A program made the translations under genes and the position numbers. A stretch of 64,000 bases of DNA from an uncultured Pelagibacteraceae bacterium (GTDB lineage: Bacteria > Pseudomonadota > Alphaproteobacteria > Pelagibacterales > Pelagibacteraceae): NCBI GenBank assembly GCA_902622545.1, contig CACNQD010000002.1, positions 186,001 to 250,000 on the forward strand, given 5' to 3'. The number at the start of each line of letters is the position of its first letter. The stretch's first letter is position 1. This document shows, one piece after another, positions 31,582 through 40,177 of the stretch. The notes under the pieces were generated by a model. It saw only the letters and a list, made by a program, of their open reading frames with translations. It was not told where the DNA came from and did not search any database.

Positions 31582-31692
31582 TTATAACAAAACAATAGCT
31601 AAGACTACTAATATAGCAATAACTGATATTGTCCCCCAAAGAACAAATTTTGTAAAATTTTCCCAAGTTTTTTTATGATTGTCATTATCCAT
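31582..31692 (-). CDS. aa3-type cytochrome c oxidase subunit IV (tiny)
   Basis: This 36-residue reading frame encodes a single membrane helix after a short polar start (HKKTWENFTKFVLWGT, then about 16 hydrophobic residues). It matches the pattern of the small bacterial aa3 oxidase subunit IV (Pfam COX4_pro_2), which in alphaproteobacteria has a His-x3-Trp-x2-Phe start before the helix. The subunit sits beside subunits I and III and is not needed for catalysis in Paracoccus or Rhodobacter. No other oxidase gene is in the window. It sits 16 bases before pntAA and 9 after rpmJ. Confidence 0.75.
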   Translation of the reverse strand: MDNDNHKKTWENFTKFVLWGTISVIAILVVLAIVLL

Positions 31693-31701
31693 AAAATTAC
31701 T

Positions 31702-31827
31702 TTATTTTTGTCTTGCTTTAAATTTTGGATTTTTTTTATTAATTATATAAACTCTTCCTCTTCTCTTAACCATTTTTGAGTTAAGATCTCTTTTTTTTAG
31801 AGATTTGAGGGAACTTTTGATTTTCAT
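31702..31827 (-). CDS. rpmJ: 50S ribosomal protein L36
   Basis: This 41-residue basic protein begins [14 protein letters not shown] and ends [12 protein letters not shown], with the [13 protein letters not shown] core typical of alphaproteobacterial L36. It lacks the Cys/His zinc ligands of the C+ form. The ATG is only eight bases past the 3' end of 5S rRNA, and no Shine-Dalgarno sequence or terminator is visible between them, so rpmJ is probably cotranscribed with 5S and exposed by rRNA processing. Confidence 0.93.
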   Translation of the reverse strand: MKIKSSLKSLKKRDLNSKMVKRRGRVYIINKKNPKFKARQK

Positions 31828-31835
31828 AATGTTTA

Positions 31836-31951
31836 GCCTGGCAACGTCCTACTCTTCCATGCCTTAAGACAAAGTACCATCGGCGCTGAAGGGCTTGACT
31901 TCCGAGTTCGGAATGGGATCGGGTATTACACCTTCGCAATAATCACCAGGC
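31836..31951 (-). rRNA. rrf: 5S ribosomal RNA, unlinked to 16S and 23S
   Basis: On the minus strand this starts GCCTGGTGATTATTGCG, contains CCGATCCCATTCCGAACTCGG and AGCGCCGATGGTAC, and ends GCCAGGC. The two ends pair as helix I, and the conserved loops B and C match bacterial 5S. No 16S or 23S rRNA gene occurs in the window: the next gene upstream is fcl, 53 bases away. A promoter-like pair precedes the gene. Confidence 0.95.
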
Positions 31952-31957
31952 AAAGGT

Positions 31958-31985
31958 CTTATACTGTATTATACAATGATGTAAA
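31958..31985 (-). promoter_or_regulatory. Putative dedicated promoter of the 5S rRNA gene
   Basis: On the minus strand TTTACA (31980-31985) and TATAAG (31958-31963) are spaced by 16 bases. Seven bases downstream of the -10 lies 31951, the first base of the 5S helix I. A second TATAAT (31970-31975 region) overlaps the spacer. The exact fit of spacing and start point to the 5S end supports a dedicated promoter. Confidence 0.6.
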
Positions 31986-32004
31986 TATTAAATTTTAGTT
32001 TATT

Positions 32005-32934
32005 TTAATAATTTTTTTGGAAATCCTTGTATGTAACACTAAAACCATTATCAATATTATGTTTGGGTCTCCATCCATATTTTTTAGCTAATGATATATC
32101 AAGGCACTTTTTTGGCATTCCGTCAGGTTTGCTACTATCAAATTTTATTTTCAAATTTACACCTATTTTTTTCATAATAAATCTTGCATACCAGTGAATT
32201 GAATAACTTTTACCAGTTCCTATATTTAAAAATGGCTCTTTAATTTTTTTGTTCATAAAAAAAACTAGTGCTTCTGCAAAATCCTCAACAAACATAAGTT
32301 CCCTTTTAGCTTTTCCTGTGCCCCACAAAATAATATATTTTTTATTTTTTTTCTTCGCTATAGAGATTTTATTAATTAAAGCAGAAAAAAAATGGGAAGT
32401 TTCTAAATTATAATTATCACCTGGACCATACATATTTGGTGGCATTAAACTTTTGTAATTTAATTTATAAGATTTCGAGTAATTTTCACACATATAAAGA
32501 CCAGCAATTTTTGCTATTGCATATGCATCGTTGGTCTCCTCTAATTTACCAGACAATATATATTTTTCTTTCATAGGTTGCTTGCAATTTCTGGGGTATA
32601 TACAACTTGAACCTAAGAAAATTAGATTTTTAATCTTAGCCAAATATGACCCATGTATTAGGTTATTTTGAATTTGTAAATTTTCATAAAGAAATTTTTC
32701 TTTAAACTTAGAATTGGCTAATACTCCCCCAACTTTAGCCGCTGCTATTATCACTAAGTTAGGTCTTTTAGTCTTAAGAAATTTATTAACTTTGCTTTGA
32801 TTTAATAAATCAAGTTTTTTTCTGTTAGCAATAATTAAATTATTATAGCCATGCTCTTTTAATTTTTTATATATGGAGGACCCAACCATACCTTTGTGTC
32901 CTGCAATAAATATTTTTGATTTTTTACTCAGCAT
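32005..32934 (-). CDS. fcl: GDP-L-fucose synthase
   Basis: This epimerase-reductase makes GDP-L-fucose from the product of Gmd. The 309-residue extended SDR has the NADPH loop [29 protein letters not shown], the catalytic YAIAK motif and [15 protein letters not shown]. It overlaps gmd by 11 bases and is the island gene nearest the 5S rRNA. GDP-mannose synthesis genes (manB, manC) are not in the window. Confidence 0.96.
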   Translation of the reverse strand: MLSKKSKIFIAGHKGMVGSSIYKKLKEHGYNNLIIANRKKLDLLNQSKVNKFLKTKRPNLVIIAAAKVGGVLANSKFKEKFLYENLQIQNNLIHGSYLAKIKNLIFLGSSCIYPRNCKQPMKEKYILSGKLEETNDAYAIAKIAGLYMCENYSKSYKLNYKSLMPPNMYGPGDNYNLETSHFFSALINKISIAKKKNKKYIILWGTGKAKRELMFVEDFAEALVFFMNKKIKEPFLNIGTGKSYSIHWYARFIMKKIGVNLKIKFDSSKPDGMPKKCLDISLAKKYGWRPKHNIDNGFSVTYKDFQKNY

Positions 32935-33967
32935 TTAGAATGTTTATTTCCTCTAAAATCATTTCTTCAATAAGCTGATTAATATTTGTTTTAGGTTTCC
33001 AAGAAAGTTTTTTTCTTGCTTTTGATGCGTTTCCTAAAAGCGTTGTTACATCAAGAGGTCTAATATAATTTTTATCTATAAAAATTATATTCTTTTTTGT
33101 TATAGTTTCATAACCTTTTTCATTTAGTCCCTTACCTTTCCAAACAATGTTTAAATTTAATTTTTTTGTAACTAAATTGATAAACTGCCTAATACTAAAT
33201 TGTTTGCCGGTAGCTATTACATAATCATCAGGTTCCTTTTGCTGTAAAATCTTCCACATCGCCTCAACATAGTCTTTTGCATGACCCCAATCTCTTTTTG
33301 AGTCTAAATTTCCTAAAAAAAGACTTCTCTGTTTACCCATTTTTATTCTTACTAATGCTCTAATTATTTTTTTAGTTACAAACGTCTCTCCTCTTCTTGG
33401 GCTTTCATGATTAAATAATATACCGTTAGATCCAAAAATATTGTATGCTTCTCTATAATTTTTTGTTATCCAATGCGCATATAATTTTGCTACACCATAG
33501 GGACTTAACGGATAGAAATTAGTTTTTTCGTTCTGAGGGGATTCTTGAACCTTTCCGTACATCTCAGAAGTGCCCGCTTGATAAAATTTTGTTTTTTTTT
33601 CTAATTTATGAAATTTAATAGCCTCTAAGATTCTTAAAGCACCTAATGCATCAGCATTTGCTGTATACTCGGGCACTTCAAAAGATACTGCGACATGAGA
33701 TTGAGCAGCTAAATTGTAAATTTCATGTGGTTTAATTTTTTCTATGATTTTTGAAACCGATGTTGAGTCTGTAATATCTCCATAATGTAAAAAAAAATTC
33801 CTCGATTTAACATGAGGATCCTGATAAATATGATCAATTCTGAATGTGTTGATTGATGAAGATCTTCTTTTTACTCCATGCACTGAATATCTCTTTTTTA
33901 ATAAAAATTCTGCAAGATAAGAGCCATCTTGACCGGTTACACCAAAAATAAGAGCTTTTTTTTTCAC
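32924..33967 (-). CDS. gmd: GDP-mannose 4,6-dehydratase
   Basis: The enzyme turns GDP-mannose into GDP-4-keto-6-deoxymannose, the precursor of fucose and several other deoxysugars. The 347-residue protein has [23 protein letters not shown], the catalytic YGVAK motif, and [18 protein letters not shown]. With fcl the fucose pathway is complete from GDP-mannose. The product is probably used for a surface glycan built by the neighbouring transferases. Confidence 0.97.
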   Translation of the reverse strand: MKKKALIFGVTGQDGSYLAEFLLKKRYSVHGVKRRSSSINTFRIDHIYQDPHVKSRNFFLHYGDITDSTSVSKIIEKIKPHEIYNLAAQSHVAVSFEVPEYTANADALGALRILEAIKFHKLEKKTKFYQAGTSEMYGKVQESPQNEKTNFYPLSPYGVAKLYAHWITKNYREAYNIFGSNGILFNHESPRRGETFVTKKIIRALVRIKMGKQRSLFLGNLDSKRDWGHAKDYVEAMWKILQQKEPDDYVIATGKQFSIRQFINLVTKKLNLNIVWKGKGLNEKGYETITKKNIIFIDKNYIRPLDVTTLLGNASKARKKLSWKPKTNINQLIEEMILEEINILNAE

Positions 33968-34007
33968 TTGTATTTTTAAATATAATTAATTTTTTAGAAA
34001 GTAAAGG

Positions 34008-34733
34008 TTAATAAGTTCTATTCCTATATATGTATTCAAACGTTTTTCTAAATGGCATTTTAGCTTTATAAATTTGTTCAAAATTGTTTTTATTTAGTAA
34101 GGCGTGTACATCGCCAAATTTGTAGTTTTTTTTTATCATGTCATGATAATGATGTTCAAATAAAACAAGTTTAATATTTTTAATATTTTTTTTTGCTCCT
34201 GACAATACTTCAAATTCGTAACCTTCAGTATCTATTTTCAAAAAGTCAAGTTTTTTGATTTTTTTTTGAGACATGTACTCATCTAAAGTTTTTTGTTCAA
34301 CAAAAATTTCTTTAAAAATATTTTTTTTAAAATTTAAAAGTAATTTTTGCTTTTTTTTAAAATATTTGGAATTTGTATTAAGATCCTTTATTGTAGATGA
34401 AGAACTCTCACCCATATGCTTCATTTTAATCTTTTTATTATTTTTACCGAAAGCAATATTTTCAATTACAATATTAGTGTTGATATTTTTATTTTTAAAT
34501 TTATCAATCCTTTTTTTTAAAATATCAAAAGACAAGTAACTTGGTTCAAAAGAGTAAAGTTTTTTAATGTTAAAATATTTAATATAGAACTCAATGGTTT
34601 CGCCTCTGTGAGCGCCGACATCAAATACAATTTCGAAAGTGTGAAATTTTTTTTGCTTTAAAAAGGTAAGTATTTTTTTTTTATGAAAAAAGTCGAAAAT
34701 GTTTAGGATTTGCAATGTCAAAAATTTAATCAT
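34008..34733 (-). CDS. FkbM-family methyltransferase
   Basis: The protein is a SAM-dependent O-methyltransferase of the FkbM type, often found in glycan clusters where it caps or decorates sugars. I start it at MIKFLTLQIL (34733), which overlaps the preceding membrane protein gene by 8 bases; a start 30 codons earlier would overlap it by 98. Motif I is IVFDVGAHRGET, followed by YSFEPS, LDFLKIDTEGYE and LVLFEHHYHDM. The acceptor is unknown. Confidence 0.87.
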   Translation of the reverse strand: MIKFLTLQILNIFDFFHKKKILTFLKQKKFHTFEIVFDVGAHRGETIEFYIKYFNIKKLYSFEPSYLSFDILKKRIDKFKNKNINTNIVIENIAFGKNNKKIKMKHMGESSSSTIKDLNTNSKYFKKKQKLLLNFKKNIFKEIFVEQKTLDEYMSQKKIKKLDFLKIDTEGYEFEVLSGAKKNIKNIKLVLFEHHYHDMIKKNYKFGDVHALLNKNNFEQIYKAKMPFRKTFEYIYRNRTY

Positions 34734-36411
34734 TTTTTCTAATAAAAATATATTTACCAAATTTCTTAGCGACAATATAACGATCGTCTTGATTGCATAT
34801 AGTTTTATCCTCCTGGCAATCATAATAATTTTTTAATAATTTGCTAATTTTTTCCTCAATTCTAAAATATGTTTGATTAATTTTATAGTAAGGATTTGAT
34901 AAAATATTGTAATTATATTTTTTACTTTCTTTAATCACTCTGTCTATATTTCTTAAAGTAAAAATTGTTAAACCTATTAATATTATAATAAACGTTTTTT
35001 TTTTAATTAATTTTAGACTATTGTTATTTCTCTCTAAAATTAATGAAAACGGTATGAAAAAACAAATAGCAATTAAAGAGTAACCACCGTATCTCAAAGT
35101 AGGGTGATTATAAAACCATTCAACTAGTAAGATAATTACTGTTAAATAAATATATAAAATTTCATTATTTAAATTTTGGTTAATTTTTTTTTTTGAGTAA
35201 AATACTGCAACAAAAATAATTAATAAGACAATTAAACCTAATAAATAGTCTGAAACTTTAAAAAAGAAATAACGGTTTATCCAACCATCTAACCAATTAA
35301 AACCTTTCACATAATTACTTGGGTCTTCTATCTTAAAATTTGGCGTCATGCCGGCTTTAGACCAATTTTCATAATGCAATGCCATTAGTTCTATTTCTTG
35401 CAGTGGTATTGACCAATCAAAATTTGTGAAACAGCTTATTTTTAAAGGATAAATCAAACAACCGGTATTAAAGAAATTTGTAACTAAAACTAAAATTAAT
35501 AATAAACATGAAAAATAGAAACTCTTATTATAAATAACTTTGTTTATAGTATTTTTATAACCAATACTTTTTGATAAGATGAGTAATAAAGGAATTAATA
35601 ACAAGCCATATAAAAAATAAAAAGCTTTCAATGAAATTGTAATCGCAAATAAAATTGATATTTTCGATATTTCATAGAATGCGATTTTTTTTGATAAAAA
35701 AACCTTAAAAATTTCACTCAATATTAAAAATATTAATATTTGAGCAGATCTATCAGTGCCATGTTCTGCCAACCTATAAAAAAACACTATTATAAAAATT
35801 AAAGAAAAGAGGTCAAAATAGTAATCGAAGCTTATTTTTTTCTTATTTATACTTTCTCTTAGATTTGAAAAAAATATGAAAATTGCAGAACCAAAAATAA
35901 TCGCTGAACCAATATGAAATAAATAAAATTTAATTATTGGTAAATAAAATAATGAATTGAAATAAAATAAAGAGGATGGGGTTCTAAATCCATGATTAAA
36001 ACTTCCTATTCCAATTAGTGATGAGTTTTGTGATAGATAATATGTATATGGAAAATGATAATAGGGAAAATCGTCATGTGATTTTGAAATTAAAAAGGAA
36101 ATATACAATATTAAGAATACAATACTTAAAATTTTGATATCTATTTTCCTAAACAATTTATTAGCATAACTAAAATAAAATAAAAGCAAGCCTAGAATTA
36201 GAATAATTAAATTGTGGTAAATACCGTGTGGATAAAAAAAGTTAGAAATATATGAATATATCGTTAAAAAAAAAAAACCTATTAATCCTGAATACCCTAG
36301 ACATTTTTTATCTGTCATATTGATTATCTTTTGAAAATATAGTCCATAACCAAAGGTTGATAAAATAGACGTCAAATAAAAGAAGATCAGAATAAAAAAG
36401 TCAATTTTCAT
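34726..36411 (-). CDS. Polytopic membrane protein, possible GT-C-type glycosyltransferase
   Basis: I do not recognise a named family with certainty. The 561-residue protein is almost wholly hydrophobic with about 12 membrane segments. The first large loop after the early helices has two acidic residues, Asp113-Asp114, in SHDDFPYYHFPY followed by FNHGFRTPSSLFY; an acidic pair in the first outer loop is typical of GT-C enzymes that use lipid-linked sugars. A second loop of about 60 residues (near 345-405) is rich in Trp and Tyr. Its place in a glycan cluster fits a lipid-linked sugar transferase or polymerase. This remains inference. Confidence 0.6.
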   Translation of the reverse strand: MKIDFFILIFFYLTSILSTFGYGLYFQKIINMTDKKCLGYSGLIGFFFLTIYSYISNFFYPHGIYHNLIILILGLLLFYFSYANKLFRKIDIKILSIVFLILYISFLISKSHDDFPYYHFPYTYYLSQNSSLIGIGSFNHGFRTPSSLFYFNSLFYLPIIKFYLFHIGSAIIFGSAIFIFFSNLRESINKKKISFDYYFDLFSLIFIIVFFYRLAEHGTDRSAQILIFLILSEIFKVFLSKKIAFYEISKISILFAITISLKAFYFLYGLLLIPLLLILSKSIGYKNTINKVIYNKSFYFSCLLLILVLVTNFFNTGCLIYPLKISCFTNFDWSIPLQEIELMALHYENWSKAGMTPNFKIEDPSNYVKGFNWLDGWINRYFFFKVSDYLLGLIVLLIIFVAVFYSKKKINQNLNNEILYIYLTVIILLVEWFYNHPTLRYGGYSLIAICFFIPFSLILERNNNSLKLIKKKTFIIILIGLTIFTLRNIDRVIKESKKYNYNILSNPYYKINQTYFRIEEKISKLLKNYYDCQEDKTICNQDDRYIVAKKFGKYIFIRKND

Positions 36412-36490
36412 TATATTCTATATCAATACCACAATTTCTAGTTCATTATAAGTATTTGGATACTGCGATTATGATACTGAGATGTATTTT

Positions 36491-37489
36491 TTAAATTTTT
36501 TTTTTTAAAATTAGGTATAGAAGCGAATAAATTAGTATAGAAAAAATTATTATTTTTAATTGGTAGACACTATTATATGGATTTATAGAACCAACTAAAA
36601 TAATGAATAAATTAGCAAAAGAGATAAAAAAACTACTAATATTATTTGTAACAAGTTTATTCTTGTGTATTTTATGTTTTAAATTTGTGAAAATTAAATG
36701 GTGTAAATGATTATTATCAGGAGTTAAAGGAGAAAATTTAGATTTTATTTTTCTTATAATTGAAAATAAATTTTCAAAACATGGGTACCATAATAGTGTA
36801 ATGAAAAAATAAGGTGAAATGTTTGGATTGAAATTGTGGCATTTAATAATTAAAAAACCTACAAAAAAACTAAGGGTATATGCTCCAGCATCACCAAGCA
36901 TTAATAAATTAAATAAATTTAATATAAGTAAAATAAGAATAAAAATTATAAAATAAAATAGTAAATCCTTATTAATAAAAAATTCATTTACCAAGTTTAG
37001 CTTTAATAAAATAGTAATAATTAAAGCCATGTTAAATAACAAAAGACCGTTTAAACCATCTATAAAATTTGAGCCGTTTATCAGTATTAACAAGCAAAAT
37101 GAGGTAAAAAAAATATTAAAAACATGGTTTTTCAAAAAGTTATCAAAAAAAATTAATTTTGATGAAAGTATTTCTAAATCAAGAAAAAATACAGATAACA
37201 AAACAATTATAATTTGAAAAATAAATCTTTTTTTGGCTGAGGATAATATTTTTAGGTCTGAAAATAGACCTAAAAGAAAAATAAAAACTATCAAAATACT
37301 ATAATAAAGATTTTGATAATTCATAAAAATAATAGGTATTATTAGATAAATTCCACCAACTAAAGGAATGTTATTTTGATTTGAAAATAGCTGGTGATCA
37401 TCCCCAGTATGATTAGGTAAAAAAAAGGATTTCTTAAAAAAAATAGAAAGTACAATTGCTAGAGTAGAATATATAACAAAATAGAACAT
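36491..37489 (-). CDS. WecA/MraY-like undecaprenyl-phosphate sugar-1-phosphate transferase
   Basis: Such enzymes start glycan synthesis by moving a sugar-1-phosphate from a UDP-sugar to the lipid carrier. The 332-residue protein has about ten membrane helices and the family landmarks: GLFSDLK (usually GLxDD; here the first Asp of the pair is Ser), the SNFIDGLNGL loop, LGDAGAY and a cytoplasmic PDNNHLHH metal/nucleotide motif. It is adjacent, without a gap, to the GT2 gene. The missing Asp may affect activity or be a tolerated variant. Confidence 0.83.
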   Translation of the reverse strand: MFYFVIYSTLAIVLSIFFKKSFFLPNHTGDDHQLFSNQNNIPLVGGIYLIIPIIFMNYQNLYYSILIVFIFLLGLFSDLKILSSAKKRFIFQIIIVLLSVFFLDLEILSSKLIFFDNFLKNHVFNIFFTSFCLLILINGSNFIDGLNGLLLFNMALIITILLKLNLVNEFFINKDLLFYFIIFILILLILNLFNLLMLGDAGAYTLSFFVGFLIIKCHNFNPNISPYFFITLLWYPCFENLFSIIRKIKSKFSPLTPDNNHLHHLIFTNLKHKIHKNKLVTNNISSFFISFANLFIILVGSINPYNSVYQLKIIIFSILIYSLLYLILKKKI

Positions 37490-38233
37490 TTATTTTTTAA
37501 ACAAATAATTAATACTTAAGCATAATAAATAATATATAGATTTAAAATAATTAAAATTCATATATTTATTGTAAACTCTAAATCCATCTAATATTTTTTG
37601 AATTGTAGAAGAAGACAAAGAGGAGCTAGACCTTGTCCAGAAAGTTAGTATTTCTTTTAATCCATATATTTTTACATTTTTTCTTAAGAGTTTAAGCCAT
37701 AATACAAAATCTTCTTTTGTCATTAATGATGCAAATTTTATATCATTGTTAATTAACTTTTTTTTTATAATAACTGTAGATGTTCCGATATCGCATGACT
37801 TAAGCAAATCCTTAAGCTCTAAAAAATTTCTAGCTATCCTGCTACCTATAACTTTTTGACTCTCATTAATAATGGAATATGATGTATGGGTTACATCATA
37901 ATTATTCAGTTCCATAAAATTTATTTGTTTACTTAGCTTTTCAGTTTGCCATGTGTCGTCAGCATCAAGAAAAGCTATAAATTTACCATTTGAATTATTT
38001 ATACCGATATTTCTGGATTTGCCAGCTCCCATCCTTTTTATATTTTTAATAATTTTTATTCTGTCATCCTTTTTTTTAAGTTGTTCTATTAAATTTAAAT
38101 CATCATTATTATCATCATCATAAATAATAATTATTTCAAAATTTTTATAAGTTTGTTTTAAAACGGAATTTATGGAATTTGATATGTATTCTTTTTTTTT
38201 ATAGTATGGAATTATTACACTAACTAAATCCAT
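37490..38233 (-). CDS. Glycosyltransferase family 2
   Basis: This is a GT-A fold transferase using a nucleotide sugar. The 247-residue protein opens with VSVIIPYYKKKEYISNSI, has GAGKSRNIGI and the metal-binding DxD in FLDADDTW (about residue 91), and a C-terminal WTRSSSSLS segment. It is the first island gene downstream of rpoD (20 bases). Donor and acceptor sugars cannot be predicted. Confidence 0.9.
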   Translation of the reverse strand: MDLVSVIIPYYKKKEYISNSINSVLKQTYKNFEIIIIYDDDNNDDLNLIEQLKKKDDRIKIIKNIKRMGAGKSRNIGINNSNGKFIAFLDADDTWQTEKLSKQINFMELNNYDVTHTSYSIINESQKVIGSRIARNFLELKDLLKSCDIGTSTVIIKKKLINNDIKFASLMTKEDFVLWLKLLRKNVKIYGLKEILTFWTRSSSSLSSSTIQKILDGFRVYNKYMNFNYFKSIYYLLCLSINYLFKK

Positions 38234-38253
38234 TTATTAAAAATTTTATAAAA

Positions 38254-40110
38254 TTAACTTTCTAAAAAACTTTTTAATTGCTTTGATCTACTTGGGTGTT
38301 TAAGTTTTCTTAAAGCTTTGGCTTCAATTTGTCTTATCCTTTCACGAGTAACAGAGAATTGTAAACCAACCTCCTCAAGAGTATGGTCTGTATTCATACC
38401 AACTCCAAATCTCATTCTTAGCACTCTCTCTTCTCTCGGTGTTAAAGTTGACAAAATTTTTGTAGTTGCCTCACTTAGATTTGATTTAATTGCCTGTTCT
38501 AAAGGTGCTAAAGCTTTAGTATCCTCTATAAAGTCACCTAAGTTACTGTCTTCCTCATCTCCGACTGGTTTCTCTAATGAAACTGGTTCTTTTGAAATTT
38601 TCAAAACTTTTCTAACTTTTTCTAGAGGCATTCTAAGTTTTTTTGCAAGTTCTTCTGGAGTAGCTTCTCTTCCAAACTCACTTAAAATTAGTCTTTGTGT
38701 TCTAACAATCTTGTTTATTGTTTCAATCATGTGAACAGGAATTCTTATAGTTCTTGCTTGATCTGCTATAGATCTGGTTATTGCCTGTCTTATCCACCAA
38801 GTAGCATATGTTGAAAATTTATATCCTCGTCTATACTCAAATTTATCTACTGCTTTCATCAGCCCAATATTTCCCTCTTGAATTAAATCTAGAAATTGCA
38901 AACCACGATTTGTATATTTTTTAGCTATTGAAATAACTAGTCTCAAGTTTGCTTCAACCATTTCTTTTTTGGCAATACGCGATTCTTTTTCACCTTTTTG
39001 TATCCTGCTTACTAACTTTTTAAAATCAGTTACACTTATTCCAAGTTTATGACTAATTTCTACTAATCTATCTCTTATATTTTTAAATTCATTTTTATTT
39101 TTGTTAAAAAAGTTTTTCCAAACTAAATTTGAAGTTAAAAAATTTTTTAAATTTGGGTTAATTTCATTTCCTATGTAAAATTTAATAAATTCATCTCTCG
39201 AAATTTTATCGTTCATTGCTAATCTCAATAAATTACCTTCTAATGAGATTATTTTTTTATTTTCCATGTAGTGTTTTTGAACTAAATTTTCTAGAACAGA
39301 TGGGGATAATTGAAGTGTCTTTATACTATTTAAAATTTCATTAACTAATTTTTGATAATTTTTTTCTTTAGCAGTTGTATATTTTATCGAATTTAAAACA
39401 CAATTGAGTTTTTCTTTTTGATATTTAATTAATTTTGAGTAGTTCCGTGTTAAATTATTTACTGTCTCCAAAACTTTAGGTTTAATCTCGCTTTCCATGG
39501 CGGCAAGTGTTGGGTTAAATTCATCTTCATCATCAGGGTTGTTATTATCTTTTTTTTCTTCCTCTTGTTTATTTTTGTCTAACTGTGGCTCATCCTTGTT
39601 TTTTTTATTTTTTAATGCTTGTGAGGAATTTTCATCTTCCATATAATTTGTATCAATATCAATAATCTCCCTAACCATTATTTCATCTTTTTGGAGTTTC
39701 TCATTCCAATCATAAAATTGCTGGGCTGTAATTGGACTTTGTGATAATGCATTTAACATTACATCTTTTCCTGCCTCAATTCGTTTAGCAATTGCAATTT
39801 CTCCTTCTCTTGACAATAATTCAACACCACCCATTTCTCTTAAATACATACGAATTGGGTCATCACTCTTTTCAAGGCTTTTTGGTTCCTCTTTATTTTG
39901 ATTGTCTCTTTTTTTGATGGCCTTGAAGTCTGATTTTTTTTCTACAAGAGTTATTTTCTCATCTAATATATGTAAAAAAGCTTGTGATAAATTTACTCCC
40001 GATAAGTTTCTTTTACCTAAGGACTTACTAAGTTCATCGTGAGTAATAAATCCCCTATGGACACCTCTCCCCATGAGCCTTGCAAACGATTTTGTAATAA
40101 TTCTTTCCAC
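38254..40110 (-). CDS. rpoD: RNA polymerase housekeeping sigma factor RpoD (sigma-70)
   Basis: The principal sigma factor directs transcription of most genes. The 618-residue protein starts at GTG. Region 1.1 covers about residues 1-60, an acidic non-conserved insert rich in Asp, Asn and Lys lies near 160-200, regions 2.1-2.4 include [20 protein letters not shown] and [14 protein letters not shown], and region 4.2 has [30 protein letters not shown]. It follows dnaG by 67 bases in the classic dnaG-rpoD order, and the island lies directly downstream on the same strand. Confidence 0.98.
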   Translation of the reverse strand: MERIITKSFARLMGRGVHRGFITHDELSKSLGKRNLSGVNLSQAFLHILDEKITLVEKKSDFKAIKKRDNQNKEEPKSLEKSDDPIRMYLREMGGVELLSREGEIAIAKRIEAGKDVMLNALSQSPITAQQFYDWNEKLQKDEIMVREIIDIDTNYMEDENSSQALKNKKNKDEPQLDKNKQEEEKKDNNNPDDEDEFNPTLAAMESEIKPKVLETVNNLTRNYSKLIKYQKEKLNCVLNSIKYTTAKEKNYQKLVNEILNSIKTLQLSPSVLENLVQKHYMENKKIISLEGNLLRLAMNDKISRDEFIKFYIGNEINPNLKNFLTSNLVWKNFFNKNKNEFKNIRDRLVEISHKLGISVTDFKKLVSRIQKGEKESRIAKKEMVEANLRLVISIAKKYTNRGLQFLDLIQEGNIGLMKAVDKFEYRRGYKFSTYATWWIRQAITRSIADQARTIRIPVHMIETINKIVRTQRLILSEFGREATPEELAKKLRMPLEKVRKVLKISKEPVSLEKPVGDEEDSNLGDFIEDTKALAPLEQAIKSNLSEATTKILSTLTPREERVLRMRFGVGMNTDHTLEEVGLQFSVTRERIRQIEAKALRKLKHPSRSKQLKSFLES

Positions 40111-40177
40111 AATTTAAAATTTAGGAATTCCTTATATAATGACAATTTTAAAAAAATCTATGTTTTTTTGTCTCTAT

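Larger units (their letters stand above)
32005..38233 (-). other. Surface polysaccharide island between rpoD and 5S rRNA
   Basis: Six co-directional genes (GT2, WecA-like transferase, polytopic probable GT-C protein, FkbM methyltransferase, gmd, fcl) fill the space between two core genes. Inner gaps are zero or overlapping except 79 bases before the polytopic protein and 40 before gmd. All lie on the same strand as rpoD upstream and 5S downstream, so they may be reached by readthrough from rpoD. The set suggests a short fucose-containing, methylated glycan on a lipid carrier. No mobile-element remnants or flanking repeats were seen. Confidence 0.7.

Noticed and set aside
31566..31595. Ten-codon N-terminal extension of pntAA
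   Set aside because: The family starts at the MIIGS-type strand, and the extension overlaps the end of the small oxidase subunit gene.
34734..34823. Thirty-codon upstream extension of the FkbM methyltransferase
   Set aside because: It would overlap the preceding membrane protein gene by 98 bases, while an ATG at 34733 gives a normal 8-base overlap and a normal protein start.
36459..36479. Repeated heptamer GATACTG spaced by 14 bases before the WecA-like gene
   Set aside because: Two copies of a 7-mer in an 79-base gap could be an operator but there is no symmetry or known binding protein, and chance is a fair explanation.
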